A stretch of 64,000 nucleotides of DNA from Chelonoidis abingdonii (taxonomy: Eukaryota; Chordata; Testudines; Testudinidae): assembly GCF_003597395.2 (NCBI RefSeq), contig NC_133778.1, positions 14,532,795-14,596,794 of the forward strand. The letters run 5' to 3'. Both the position numbers and the translations under genes were made by a program. A model generated the notes under the pieces. It worked only from the letters and a program-made list of their open reading frames with translations. It was not told the DNA's origin and ran no database searches. This document shows positions 1-12,129 of this stretch, piece after piece. Positions within the stretch are counted from its first letter, which is position 1. Every line of letters starts with the position of its first letter.

Positions 1-640
1 TGCTGGGAGTGAGCAGTGGTACTGGGCTAGCTGCCCTGAGTAAAAGTCAAATGTCTCTGACAGGATCGGACTGGGGCAGCTAGCCCCTCCCATCACTCAT
101 ACCACCACGGCTTCTTTTCTTTAGCATTCTAGCTCAAACAGAGTTAGCACAGGTACTTCTCTGGCCGGAAATGACACATCCAGCTCCAGTGTAGCCATAC
201 CCAAAAACTCTCAAGTGACTTAAGCACATGAAAAATGAGACCTTAGCTACCTAATTCCTGTTTGTGTCTTTGACAGTCTTTGAAGCCCAACTCCCACAGA
301 CTTTTTTAGGCATGGGGCACCTAATCTCCCTTTGTGCCTCTGAAAATCTACCCCAAGTCACTGAAGTGTTTCTGAAAATTTTACCCTTTGGCTGAGATTT
401 TCAAGGCAGTATATTCATTTAGATGGGAATTTGGCTTCCAAATCCCTTACGAAGCTTTCAAAAGCTCAGCTTTAGCCATGTGCTTAAGGCCCATTGACTT
501 CTATGGGATTTAAACTCTCTTGCCTAAGTGCTTTGATGAATTGAGGCCTGAGCAAACATCTCCCTTTTCACTACATCTTCTTTTTAGTTCCCATTATGTT
601 CCCTTTGCCCTCTTTCTAAAATAGTGGCCAATTCTCCACT
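1..640. other. Intergenic, no gene seen
   Basis: No exon-like reading frame. Around 395-560 there is sequence resembling the dispersed palindromic family found elsewhere in the window (CCCATTGACTTC core, AAGTGCTTTGATGAATTG). The remainder is unassigned. Confidence 0.4.
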
Positions 641-2850
641 GGGCTAGATGTCTAAATACTAAGATAGGTGAACATGAGTGTGTGGTATTAAATGAGGCTA
701 ATGATATACTGGGCATCACATAAACTTGGTGGAATGATGACAATTAATGGGATATCGTTACACCAGAGTATAAAATATATAGGAATGACAGCGTAGGTCG
801 CACTGGAGCAGGAGTGGCACTCTATGTAAAAGACAATCATGGCAATTACAGGCCAGTAACCCTAACTTAGTACAGGCAAAATGGTTGAAACTATAGTAAA
901 GAACAGAATTATTCGACACATAGGTGAACGTAGTATGTTGGGAATGAGGCAATATAGCTTTTGTAACCGAAATCATGCCTCACCAATCTATTAGAATTCT
1001 TTGAGGGAGTCAGTGAACGCATGGACAAGGGTGATCCAGTGGATATAGTGCTACCTGGATTTCAGAAAGACTTTGAAGAAGGATCTTAAGTGAAGAAAAG
1101 AGTTATGGGATAAGAGGGAAGGTCCTCTCATGCATCAGTGAGTGGTTAAAAGATAGGAAACAAAGGGCAACAATAATGGTCAGTTTTAAGAATGGAGAGT
1201 GGTAAATACTAGTGTCCCCCAATGATCTGTACTGGCATCTGTGCTGCTGAACATATTCATGAATGCATGGGCAGTGGGTAGCATAAGCAGAGGAAGGTTG
1301 CCCAAAAAGCCTCCCCAAAAAGCCTTGCATGGCCCTGCCCATGCTCCGCACCGAAGCCCCCTTCTGCCTGCTTCCAGTTCCCTTCTTGCTCTTCTATGGC
1401 CAAGTGGCAGGGCTGGTGCACACAAGGTCCAGGGCTGGGGACGCAACGCCCATTCATCTGCCCAGTGCTGGGGGCTCTGGGACCGCACTGCCCACCCAGC
1501 GCTCCGGGCCTTGGGGCGCTCCGGCTATGCCACCTGCCTGGTGCTCCAGAATTGTGGTTGCTGCAGCTGCTCTGCCCACCTGCCCAGCACTGGGCTTGGG
1601 GGCACTCTGGCTGTGCTGCCCGCCCAGCACACTGGGGCCAGGGATGCGCCAACCGTGCTGCTTGCCCGGCACTGGAAGCACATGGCACAGGGAGGGAGGA
1701 GGTTGCACTCTGGGCTCTGGCAGGCAAGGAAGGGCAGAAGGAGAGGGATGTGGCCTCAGGCAGAGGGGAGTGGGAGGGGACTAGCCTCCCCCAACAGCAC
1801 ATTCACCCACTGCCCATGAATAAATCATTTGGAAAAAGGGGTAAACAGTGAAGTGGCAAAGTCTGCAGACAATACAAAATTACGCAAAATAGTTAAGACC
1901 AAAGGTGACTGCAAAGAGTTAAAAAGGGATCTCACTAAAACTGGGTGAATGGGCAAGAAAATGGAAGATGAGATTCAGTGTTCATAATTCCAAAGTCATG
2001 TACATTGGAAAACATAATCCCAAGTATATATACAGAATGATGGGATCTATATTATCTGTTACCACTCAAGAAATATATCTTGGAGTCATTGTGGATAGTT
2101 CTCTGAAAACATCTGCTCGATGTGCTGCAGCAGTCAAAGAAGATAATAGAATGTTAGGAACAACTGGGAAAGGGATAGATAAGAAGACAGAAAATAGCAT
2201 AATGTCATTATATTAAACTTGAAGAGTGCATGCTGTTCCAGTTGCCCCATCTCAAAAAAAAAAAAATATCAGAAATGGAGAGTATAGAGAAGGGAACAAA
2301 GAAAACTTCCACATGAGGAGAGTAAAAACACTGGCACTGTTCAGCTTAGAAAAGAGGGACAAATAAGTGGCCATATGACTAAGGTCTATAAAATTATGAA
2401 TGGTGAGGAGAAAGTGAATCAGGGTAGAGTTATTTACCTCGTCACATAACACAAGAACCAGAGAACAATCAATGAAATGAATAGGCAGCAGGCTTAAACA
2501 TACATGAGGAAGTACTTCTTCACCCAATGCACAGTCAACCTGTGGAATTCATTGCCATGGAATGTGGTGAAGGCTGAAAGCATAACTGGGTTGAAAAAAG
2601 AATTAGGTAAGTTAATGGAGAATAGGTCCATCAATGGCTACTAGAAAAGAGGGTCAGGGATGCAACCCCATGCTCTGAGCATCCCTGAGCCTGTAAATAG
2701 AAGAAGCTGGGCCTGGATGACAGGGGATGATCACTCGATAAATGCTCTAGTCTGTTCATCCCTTCTGAAGCACCTTGCACTGGCCACTGTCAGAAGGCAG
2801 ATGGACAATTGGTCTGACCTAGTATGGCCATTCTTATCCCTTACCTCCTT
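641..2850 (+). mobile_element. CR1 LINE, decayed, internally deleted, interrupted at 1266-1818
   Basis: Sequence from about 700 matches the CR1 endonuclease-to-reverse-transcriptase region, with an apparent deletion near 840. It resumes after the nested element at ATAAATCATTTGGAAAAAGG, continues through the C-terminal coding part and ends near 2845 in the TGGTCTGACCTAGTATGGCC type of 3' region. The RT active-site stretch at about 1862-1885 reads S-A-D-N instead of F-A-D-D. Many stops and frameshifts make it an inactive fossil. Confidence 0.85.
1266..1818. mobile_element. GC-rich DNA transposon-like insertion with 14-bp perfect terminal inverted repeats
   Basis: CATGGGCAGTGGGT at 1266-1279 is the exact reverse complement of 1805-1818. 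The element splits the CR1 copy. Flanks ATGAATGCAT and ATGAATAAAT could be an imperfect target duplication that overlaps the CAT of the terminus. The interior has loosely periodic units beginning CCCAG(C/T)(A/G)CT at about 1461, 1495, 1537, 1583, 1623 and 1665. No transposase was recognised, so the superfamily is unknown. Confidence 0.7.
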
Positions 2851-3425
2851 CCACAAGCAGGGGAACATTCTAGGCCAAAATAAAACAATTTCCAGATAGA
2901 ATTAAGAACTCTATTTCTGTTGAGTAATTCCCTAGGCACAGCCATTCAGGCAAACATTAGGCACCTCTTTCCAACTCAGAGTATGAAGGGTTCCAATCAA
3001 GTCAGAGTTTTTACTCTCTCAACCCACCTCTGTGCCAGTGGGACAGTGACTCCACCATCTTGGACTCTGTCAGTGTTCCTGAAATCAATTACCATTGAAA
3101 GCCGTGGTTAGAGAGATGAGATCACAGGCTCGAACCACACCGACTAGTTAGCACTGAACTGTCACTTGCAGAAGTACCACCCTGTAGGAGCTGTATTTGT
3201 GAGGCTGTTAAAATATAGCACTGCCATGAGGCAATACTATGATATTTGGTGGGGAGGCGAAAAGATGCATCAGTATGAAGTTGTTTCAGTTGGGTCATTT
3301 CCCATCCCTCATGAAATGCATCCTACAGTATTAAGGCCCCTCTCTTTCTTATCAAAGTCAGTAGAAAGACTCCCCATTGGATTCACTGGGAGTTGGACTG
3401 GACCCCAAAACTCTAAATTTTTTTA
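2851..3425. other. Intergenic, no feature recognised
   Basis: No exon, RNA gene or repeat that I can name. The open frame across 3166-3570 has no family resemblance and runs into repeat sequence. Confidence 0.4.
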
Positions 3426-3639
3426 CTGGGTATCACAGGGTCCACTCACCACCAGGGGTGCCTCCTCCTGGCTGCTCTGGGGATCACCTCTTTCTGGGTC
3501 CTATGCCCCCTTCTGCTACTCGCTGAAGGCCCTCCACCTCTCTTTCTCCCCACCCCCCCTCAGGGAGTAACTACAGGTTAAAACCCTATAGGCCCAAACC
3601 CACCTCCCTTTCCCCTGGGAGTAACTTCAGATTATTTCG

Positions 3640-3938
3640 CTGCAGCCTGCCTCTCCTCCTCCCATGGCCACCCGGGGGGTGGGGGGAGGGAAGTGGGGCA
3701 ATTTGCCGCAGGTCTCGGGCTCTGCAGGGGCCCTGCAAGCCCTGGCCCGGCGGCAGTCCAGGTCTTCGGCAGCATTTCGGCGGCAGGGGGGCCCTTCAGT
3801 GCTGCCAAAGACACAGAGTGACTGAAGGGCCCCCCGCCACCGAAAAGCTGCCAAAGACCTGAACCGCTGCCGGGTGAGTACAAGCGCCGCAATTCCCCTG
3901 CTTTGCCCCAGGCCCCCTGAATCTTCTGGGCAGCCCTG
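3640..3938. mobile_element. GC-rich hAT-type MITE fragment with internal fold-back
   Basis: The segment ends in a ...GGGCAGCCCTG terminus of the type seen in turtle hAT MITEs. It contains an imperfect inverted repeat, 3759-3799 against 3822-3864 (arms starting CAGGTCTTCGGCAGC). The left end is unclear. GC-rich sequence from 3430 may be a separate LTR or MITE remnant. Confidence 0.5.
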
Positions 3939-4214
3939 CCTCCTCCCACCTGTTGTCAGCCTCCTGGCTTTATAGAAGCCCTACCTGCTCCCTCACAGAT
4001 GGGTTCTTTCTAATTAGTGCTCTTTCCACAGCCTAAATCTCCCCCATTTGTAGCATAATTGGCCCCACCTGGCCTAATTCAACTCTCTCGGGGCCAGTGT
4101 GGGGAGCACACCCCAATCACACTGGGATTTTATTGTTAGCACCTTAGAGCATTATATCAGTTACATAAAATTCATTTCCTATATATTATTATTAATTATA
4201 ATATGGTATCACCT

Positions 4215-4320
4215 AGGAGCCTCAGTCATGGACCAGAACCCAATTGTGCTAGGTGGTGTACAAATACAGAGAAAAAAGATGGTCCCTTCATCAAACAGCT
4301 TACTATGTAAGTAATTCTAA
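4215..4320 (+). repeat. Dispersed repeat fragment (CAGTCATGGACCAGAACCC type)
   Basis: Motifs CATGGACCAGAACCCAATTG and GTGCTAGGTGGTGTACAAA match a widely dispersed amniote repeat. A related piece occurs at 25905-25975. The family name is not certain. Confidence 0.5.
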
Positions 4321-4474
4321 GTAATATTTTTCTTTCCTGCCTTTTGGGTTAGACGTATTGTGGGGTAAATTAGCAGACTGTCATGACTAGTTTTCACCTG
4401 CTTTACACAGCGTCATCTATAATCTTCAAGAGAGTGAATCAAACAAAACACAAACAAAATATGATTGGAAAATA

Positions 4475-4863
4475 CAGCAGAACCTCAGAGTTACAAACAC
4501 CTCGGGAATGGAGGTTGTCCGTAACTCTGAATAAAACATTATGGTTGTTCTTTCACAAGCTTACAAATGAACATTGACTTAATACAGCTTTGAAACTTTG
4601 CTATGCAGAAGAAAAATGCTGCTTTTAATCATCTTTGTTTAAATGAAACAAACACAGAAACGATTACACTGTCAAAACTTTTTTTTAAACTTTCTGTTTA
4701 CTTTTTTAGTAGTTTATGTTTAACACAGTACGGTTCTGTATTTGCTTTTTTTTTCTCTCTCTCTCTCTCTGCTGCTGCCTGACTGCATACTTCTGGTTCC
4801 AAATGACATGTGCAGCTGACCAGTGACTTTTTAACTCATGTTCATAACTCTGAAGTTCTACTG
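4475..4863. mobile_element. Tc1/mariner-type MITE with TA target duplication
   Basis: The left terminus CAGCAGAACCTCAGAGTTA mirrors the right terminus (reverse complement CAGTAGAACTTCAGAGTTA), and both ends are flanked by TA (4473-4474 and 4864-4865). It is 389 bases, AT-rich, with a CT microsatellite at about 4754-4770 and no coding capacity. Confidence 0.85.
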
Positions 4864-5144
4864 TATTTTCATAAAGAAAAACACTAAGTTGGGTTCACTA
4901 TGCTACATGGGGTTTCCTGTTAGTCATTATTTACAAGTATTCAAGCAACCGATGAATGTTTGTGAAATTGTTTGCCAGTTCTGAAAGTTGCCCAGTGAGG
5001 AATCTGAAACAATACCATGTGACACAGGTGATCAACAATACACCATGAAAAATGAATAGCCAAAATGCTCTGTTCAATAACCCGTAGGCTAAAAATTATT
5101 TGTCCAAACTATTCAGCAAATTTTCACAAACAACAAATTCCTCA

Positions 5145-6308
5145 TGTGTATGAGGGCGGGAGCAGTAGACATGATATATTTTGATTCTAGTAAGGGTTTT
5201 GACACATTCTCACATGATAGTCTCATAAGCAAACTAGAGAAATGTGGTCTAGATGAAATTCCTCTAAGGTGGATGCACAACTGGTTAAAAGATCTTAATC
5301 AAAGAATAATTATCAATGGTTCACTGTCAAATTAGGAGGACATAGCTAGTGAGATCCCACAGACGTCAGTCCTGGATTCAATACTAGTCAATATTTTCAT
5401 GAATGACTCAGATAATGGAGTAGAGGGTATGTGTATAAAATTTGCAGATTACACCAAATCGGGAGGGGTTGCAAGCACTTTGGAGGACAGGATTAGAATT
5501 CAAAATGATCTGACAGATTGAAGAATTGGTCTGAAATCAACAAGATGAAATTCAATAAAGACAAGTTCAAAGTACTTCACTTAGGAAGGAAAACTCAAGT
5601 ATACAACAATAAAATGGGAAATAGCTGGGTAGGTGGTAGCACTGCTGAAAAGCATCCGGGGGAATACAGTAGATCACAGTTGCCAAAAAAAAAGGTTAAT
5701 ACCATCCTAGGGTGTATAAACAAGAGTGTCAGATGTAAGACATGGGAGATAATTGTCCTGCTCTATTCAGCACTGGTGAGGCCTCAGCTGCAGTAATGTG
5801 TCCTATTTGGGACACCACATTTTAGGAAAGATGTGCACAAACTGGAGAGCATCCAGAGGACAGCAAGAGAAGTGATAAAAGGTTTAGAAATCCTGACTAT
5901 TAAGGAAAGGTTTTAAAAAATGGGCTTGTTTAGTCTTGAGAAAAGTAGACTGACGGGGAACCTGATATCAAGACTTCAAATATGTGAAGAGTTGTTATAA
6001 AGAGGATGGGTATCAATTATTCTCTGTGTCCACTGAAAGTAGCAGACGAAATAATGGGCTCAATCTGCAGCAAGGGAGATTTAGGTTAGGTATTAGGAAA
6101 AGCTTTCTAATTATAATTATAATTATAAATTCTGGAATAGGCTTCTGTGGTAAATAGTGAAATCCCCATCACTGGAGGTTTTTAAGAACAGGTTGGACAA
6201 ACACCTGTCAGGGATGGTGTAGGATTACTTGGTCCTGCCTCAACACAGGAGGCTAGACTTGATGACTTCAAGATTTCTTCCAGTCCTAAATTTCTATGAT
6301 TCTATGAT
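5145..6308 (+). mobile_element. CR1 LINE, 5'-truncated, decayed
   Basis: Starts inside the reverse transcriptase (VDMIYFDSSKGFDTFSHD at about 5165), runs through the C-terminal region and ends with the CR1 3' signature of two ATTCTATGAT-type repeats at about 6296-6308. The RT catalytic motif reads F-A-D-Y, and the frames are broken. It is the same broad subfamily as the copy at 60.6 kb. Confidence 0.9.
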
Positions 6309-8170
6309 AAATCATGAGCACTAAGTAGAACTATTGATTTCAGCTCCGATATTCTTGATATATGCAGAGGAACTACCATATCTTCCCCCTCTCCCATGTA
6401 GCTGATATGATACTATAAGCTAAGATAATGCCATGGAGATTATGCAGACAGAGTAAGCTTCTTTGGTATGTTTCCCCTGCAGAAGGATGACCTTCATTTG
6501 ATCTTATTGCATGGTTACTTGGAAAATGTTAGCCTAATTCTGATACCTTGGGCTGATAGAGGAATCACTGCTGAAAGCTGAAACAGCAGGTGAATAACGG
6601 TAACAAGTAAAAATAATTCAAAACTATGCAAATAGCACTGGAGTCCTTCCCTTTGGGTAACACAGCTAAGTGCATAATGCTAATATTACTGCAAATATTC
6701 ATATTAATTTTTAAACAAGTTCACTTTGACTTTGTTGAAATCCCTCTGTCTTTGCTGTTTATGAACAGGAGAGCAAATGAATTTATTGGCAGGTATGTTT
6801 CCCAAAAGAGCTTACTTTTAGTGAATATTGCAGAATATTTGCTGAAAGCAAATTATGAATTTGTAATCACAAGACTTTTCTCTGGGCAATGACTGCAATG
6901 GCTCATGTGTCTAATCAAAATAGCCTGAGTTGCACATACTGAATAATCACAATGAACCACTCATGACATATCTACAGGCTAAAAATCATTACTGGACAAA
7001 TAAACTTTGACTAGGATAATTCTTAAATAGAAAAAGAGGCACATCATTAAATAAGTTATTACTTCTGAATTAATTATTCACCCAGTTCTATAACTGAGGG
7101 TTAGGAATTTGGGGTTCATGTTGGTGTTGACTTGGAAGAAATGCAGATCTGTTGTGTACTCTTCCTGTAACCCTTTTATGATGATACTAGTGATGGAAAA
7201 TACCATTGTGATCTCAAACTCCCCTTTCCATATACATTCACTCAAATTATCTCCCCACACATGCAGGGCAACTCCATTCATTTTACCCAGTTCAATAGTC
7301 TAAAACTTGGCCAGGTAGAAAGCACTTGGCACAAATAACTGAAATACAATTAAAAAATAGAGGGCAAAATTCACCCCCGTTGTAGCTCTGTTGACTTCAG
7401 TGGAGTTGTCCCCAGGATGAATTTGCCCCAAAGTATTTAATGATTAATAATTATATAAACAGACACTTCTGAGCTCCCCTTTGGTGGTAGCCATCTTCAC
7501 CAGCCCCTGAAATTGGCAATTTTGGAGCCATAAGACATTGAAAAGCATTTTGTACTTCGCGTTGACAAGCAGAAGAAAAATTTCAGTATTGAATATTTAA
7601 GCACAAAATGAAGTTCTCTGTGTAATTGGCTTGGCCTATGTCACTTCCTTCGGCATCCCCCCAAAGCCCCTAATCCTGGATATAGTGTGGGAAATAGTAA
7701 CTTTCATTTTAATTATTAAAAATGTTCCACATGACAAAAGCTGCAGCTTGAAATTACCCCTATGCAAAGGGTACAAGTTATTTCTATAGTGCAGAAATAT
7801 ATGAAACATTTCATATGATCCCTGACTCTGGAGTCTCTCTCCACCTATGTTTTTAAATACTGCACGATTCACCAAGATTTACAGATCTCTACTTCAACAG
7901 AACTTTCTGTCAGAACAGTTATATGTCTCTATAACAACCTCTGATCTCATAGGTCATATGAGACGCAGAATGACATTCTTAAGCTACATCATGTCACTTG
8001 ACTCCCTAATTCTAAATAAGGGTCTCAGGGACTTTTGGCCATTTAAAGAACGTTAACAGGTCTTCTTGAAGGAGATGGCAGGAAGTTAAAAAAGAGGGAG
8101 GAGGAAAAATATTAAAATATAATGTATTGAAACTCCTCCAATAGCAGAACTTTGCACTAGCATAAAGCCT
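6309..8170. other. Intergenic, mostly unassigned
   Basis: No exon recognised. One palindromic-family member (CACCCCCGTTG...TTGACTTCAGTGG...) is at 7364-7431. The rest is AT-rich, apparently unique sequence. Confidence 0.4.
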
Positions 8171-8174
8171 TCCA

Positions 8175-8357
8175 TCTGAGGATTTCAAAGTGCTTGACAA
8201 TGTTAATTCTCCTAATGTACATGTGAAGTACGAGTGTTGCTAAAAACATTTACAAATGGGTAAACAATGTCACAACAAATTGGCACAGTCAATGGCACAG
8301 CTGGGACCTGAACCCAGTAGTTCTTCCTTCCTGTTTCCTGCCCTAAGCGCCAGGTAA
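8175..8357 (-). repeat. MIR-like SINE fragment
   Basis: Read on the minus strand, the piece carries the MIR core logic; on the plus strand it shows GGCACAGCTGGGACCTGAACCCAG. It is diverged. The following stretch 8360-9165 has no recognisable gene. Confidence 0.5.
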
Positions 8358-9169
8358 CACTCCTAGGGCTAGAACCTTTAGTCCCCCAGGACAATGGGGC
8401 CCCAGTCTTGATCAAGGTGGCAGAGCCTTCATTCCCTATGTCAGTAGTATGAAAGAGACAGTTCTTTTTCCCTGAGACCTCACTGATTAGGGGCAGGCCC
8501 TTCTGCCACCAGAAACCTGGTTGGCTAGAGGACTGGGGGGAAATCCCACCCTTGACTTCTTGCTGCCAGCCCACCTCTCATTGGAGAAGAGGAACGATGC
8601 TCCAGAGCGGTCGCCCAGTTCTGCTCATGCGGGAACAGGCGATTGGTTGCAGGCCATCTGGTTGGCTCTGTGCCAGTCAGCTGCCATAGGGACCATGCTG
8701 GAAGAAGACCAGGCAGGTTGGTCAGTGAGCCCGCACTGCTGCTGTTAGCGGGAACACAGCCTGAACCAGAGACCAGGAGATTGGTCCAGGGGGCAGGCCA
8801 GGGGCACAGCCAAGCTGGCAGAGCAGCTCAGGCCCAGTGGCTTGATCAACACAGTAAACATGAATATAGATCTCAGGGACCAGGATTCTCCATGCCAAGC
8901 TAGGTAGTCTCAAGGCCTTTACAAACTCATCATTGTTCATGAATGCCCAAGTGGTATCAGTAGCCAGAAATGCCTTTAACCCGGAAGCTTGCTGTTGGAA
9001 GTGGACAACCAAGCACTGCCCCTTCAGGAGAGTGTACCTGGGGCTGAAAGCACATTCCATGAAGAAGCTTCACATGGTGCAACTTGCAAAAACCACTCAG
9101 ACCCACCTCTTCCATTTACACTCCTCCAATAAATACCCTGTCTACAGGTACCCAATACATAAATTCAGA

Positions 9170-9350
9170 AAAAAGAACAGGAGTACTTGTGGCACCTTAG
9201 AGACTAACAAATTTATTTGAGCATAAGCTTTCGTGGTCAAATAAATTGAGCATGAGCTTTATGTTCAAATAAATTTGTTAGTCTCTAAGGTGCCACAAGT
9301 ACTCCTGTTCTTTTTGCGGATACAGACTAACACGGCTGCTACTCTGAAAC
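9170..9350. repeat. Chelonian-type interspersed repeat in a 51-bp perfect fold-back
   Basis: 9170-9220 is the exact reverse complement of 9265-9315, with a 44-base spacer. The right side continues to about 9350 (GCGGATACAGACTAACACGG...), so a near-complete minus-strand copy lies against a truncated plus-strand copy. The underlying sequence is an abundant turtle repeat that I recognise but cannot name with certainty. Confidence 0.85.
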
Positions 9351-9860
9351 CTGTCATAAATTCAGAAGATGCAATGCACAGAAACAGCTGAAGAACTCCA
9401 ATCTCCATCACCTTGTTCCTGCAAGCAGGTTCTAATTTATGCAAACCACTGTAGCTATAGGCATACTTAAATAAATGATCTAATGTAATACCAGGAATCA
9501 GGCATACTGCTGGAAAATATGGGGGTCAGGCCATAACTCACCACGTTGTACTTGGTTTTTCCAATGTATTTTGAGAGCCCCATATGTGCCGCTATACTTA
9601 AACAATGTACGTCCTACATTTGGCAGAACTAGGATTTTTCATTGGAAAAGAGGGGGGAAAGTACATTGGCAAAGTCTGAGATATGTATCTCTTAGCTTTG
9701 GGTTTAAAATGTTGTGGGTGCCACAAGCCACTGGAAAGAAGGCTTGTGAAGTGCTGGAGAGGAAACAGATTTAGATGATAATGATCCTAGATTTCCCCAA
9801 AGCTCCACAGACTACCGCACAGTCAAAAAGGACACATTTCCTGAATTTTTAGAGTCTTCA

Positions 9861-9943
9861 GGCCAGATCCTCAGCTGGTGTAAATTAGCAGAGCTCCACT
9901 GGCTTCAGATGACTGTTGATTTATGCCAGCTGAGGGTCTGGCC
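9861..9943. repeat. Palindromic MITE-like repeat, both arms present
   Basis: The left arm GGCCAGATCCTCAGCTGGTG and the right arm CCAGCTGAGGGTCTGGCC are near-perfect reverse complements around a GCTCCACTGGCTTCA core. It is the best-preserved of many copies in this window. Confidence 0.75.
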
Positions 9944-9949
9944 CATACA

Positions 9950-11825
9950 TTTTGAATTGGTTCAAAACCTTTTAAGGTTGTGTTTGTCCAGAAAAGGTTG
10001 CTGTGCCATAAGTCACATTGAAACTGGACTATTCAGGTATTTGGGGACTCGGTGCTATTTACTTAGCCATCCTTTAATGCCCTTTTCAATTCTGAAGTCA
10101 TTCTGTTTTCTAGCAGATTATTGAAATGGGACTCGAGAAAGACACAGCTCATTTAAATGAACAGTAATATCATTCTTTCATTACCCATTCCAGCAATGAG
10201 ACAAGAAAGGAGAGGCAGTGAATCTCCTTAGCTGGTGCACAGGTTGTGGGGCACTGACGCTACAAGAATTCTAATTGCCCAAAGTAGCACCAAGGGGATT
10301 TTAATATGTACACTATGAGTGACTGGGAGTAGCATCTTGTGTGGTGCTTAATCTTTATATTTAAAACCACGTAGTGAGAACTATCCCCACCGGCCCGGTC
10401 AGCTCACATTTTCCTCTGTAAAGAATCCTGCCTGATGGGAATTGATACATGTGTCTTGCCTTAACTACAGAGCTCGCCAAAGGAGCTATGAACAGGTGCT
10501 GGGGGAAGTTGCTGTCACTAATTTTTTAGCCATATTTTACCAGCCACCTGCATTTTGTACTCTTGGCGGGGTTGTTTCCCATAAGCTCAATTTTGCATGA
10601 GCATAAAAGATCTTCTCTCAAATCTCCATCAAATCTCAATCTCAATCAAAAGGCGCATAGGAGGATGGAAAATGAACTGAAAAGCATGTGAGCAATTGGA
10701 TTTCTTTTTCAGAGAGACCTGAAGATCAGGGGAAGTGGCCTCTTGATTGTTCTGTGAGTGTCAACAGGCAAATGCAACTTTAGGAGAGAAAAGCTAAGGT
10801 GCAGGAGAGGTCTCAGAGGAATGTCTCGCATGCCTCAGTAGTGGTTGCCTGGAGACACTGATATCGCTCTGCGACAGAATTAGAAAGCCTTAAGCAGGAG
10901 GGCAATAAGCCACAAGCGCAAAGTCAGCCGTAGGCTATATGTGGTGCGACAGTTGGTGCCCTTCTCCCCACTGATGGACACACCATACGCACTTTTACTA
11001 ACACTCCTTAAATATCTCTTTTGGAAGTAAGGCCAGTCCTCTCTCACTTTTGCTTTTCATAAACTCTCAAGGTTGATTTTATTTCTCTTCCCTTGTTTAA
11101 AGAATAATTCCTCCTCCCTTTCTCTTTCTGGAACCTACCTTCAACCCTTGGGTGTAGCAATTGCTACTTTACTGCCATGGCTAGAGACCAGCTGGCAAGG
11201 AACATATAAGAGTGGATAGAGCTATTGGGCAAATATTCCCTGAAGAACACGTACACATTGCCCTTTTCAGTGTATCCAAAATGTTCCTGATAATGTTGTC
11301 TTCGTTGCCTGACATTTGGATTGTAACGAACATGGGTTTTATTTAATAATTAAAGAGACCTGAAATCAGCCAGCTCCATCAATTTCACTTACAATATTGT
11401 TATTGGATGCATAACAGAAAAGTATATACATATGATTTTTCTGGAAAGCCCTCTTTGCAGTGTTGTCTCATTTGATTCTAAAGTTAGTTTCAGTTTGGTA
11501 CAATTATATGTCTGCAAACAGTTTCACCTTCACCCATTTCCTCTCTTTCACAGACAGAACTCTTATTTGTATCCATAAATTCCCAATATATTTGAACAAG
11601 ATTTGTTTATCTGTCGGGTACATCAGATTTTTGCTAGCTTAAGAGTCTGCTATTTATTTGTTAGGACCTTTCTAAAAATTATATCCCTTCCCTCACCACT
11701 ATTATAAAAGCTGTCAAATCTTTTACTGATAATTCGTAGCAAGCTGTTTTTCTCAGCATGACTCCCAAAGTATTATGGGGAAATCTTCCTCATAGTCAAG
11801 CTATAAGCTTTATAAAAATCTGGTT
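9950..11825. other. Intergenic, no feature recognised
   Basis: AT-rich, apparently unique sequence. I see no exon with convincing splice signals and protein similarity. Confidence 0.4.
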
Positions 11826-11829
11826 TATA

Positions 11830-12125
11830 AATAATCATTCATGATAATGCAGCATATTCTTGATATCCATATAATTATCCAATCCCTTTTTGAGTCTTGT
11901 TAAGTTCTTGGCCTTAACAACTTCCTGTGGCAATGAGTTCCACAGTTTAATTAGATGTTGTGTGAGAAAGCATCTACTTTCATCATTTTCAAATTTCGCA
12001 CCTTTTAATGCCATTGACACCCCCCAACATGTTCCAGTGTTAAGAGACAGAGAACAGAAGCTCCTGACCTACCTTCTCTATACAGTCTGTTATTTTATAA
12101 ACCTTTATCATATCCCCATGTATTC
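11830..12125 (-). mobile_element. CR1/L3-type LINE 3' fragment
   Basis: The plus strand shows CCTGTGGCAATGAGTTCCAC and TTATAAACCTTTATCATATC, the reverse complement of the conserved C-terminal and 3' region of CR1/L3 elements. It is old and diverged. Confidence 0.75.
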
Positions 12126-12129
12126 ATTA

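Noticed and set aside
1241..1851. Overlapping open frames of up to 192 codons on both strands
   Set aside because: They lie in the GC-rich nested transposon; frames are open on both strands because of composition, and the residue make-up (Cys/Pro/Trp/His-rich) resembles no family.
5144..5796. Reverse-transcriptase-like open frames as a host gene
   Set aside because: They are pieces of a 5'-truncated CR1 with a mutated catalytic motif and broken frames.
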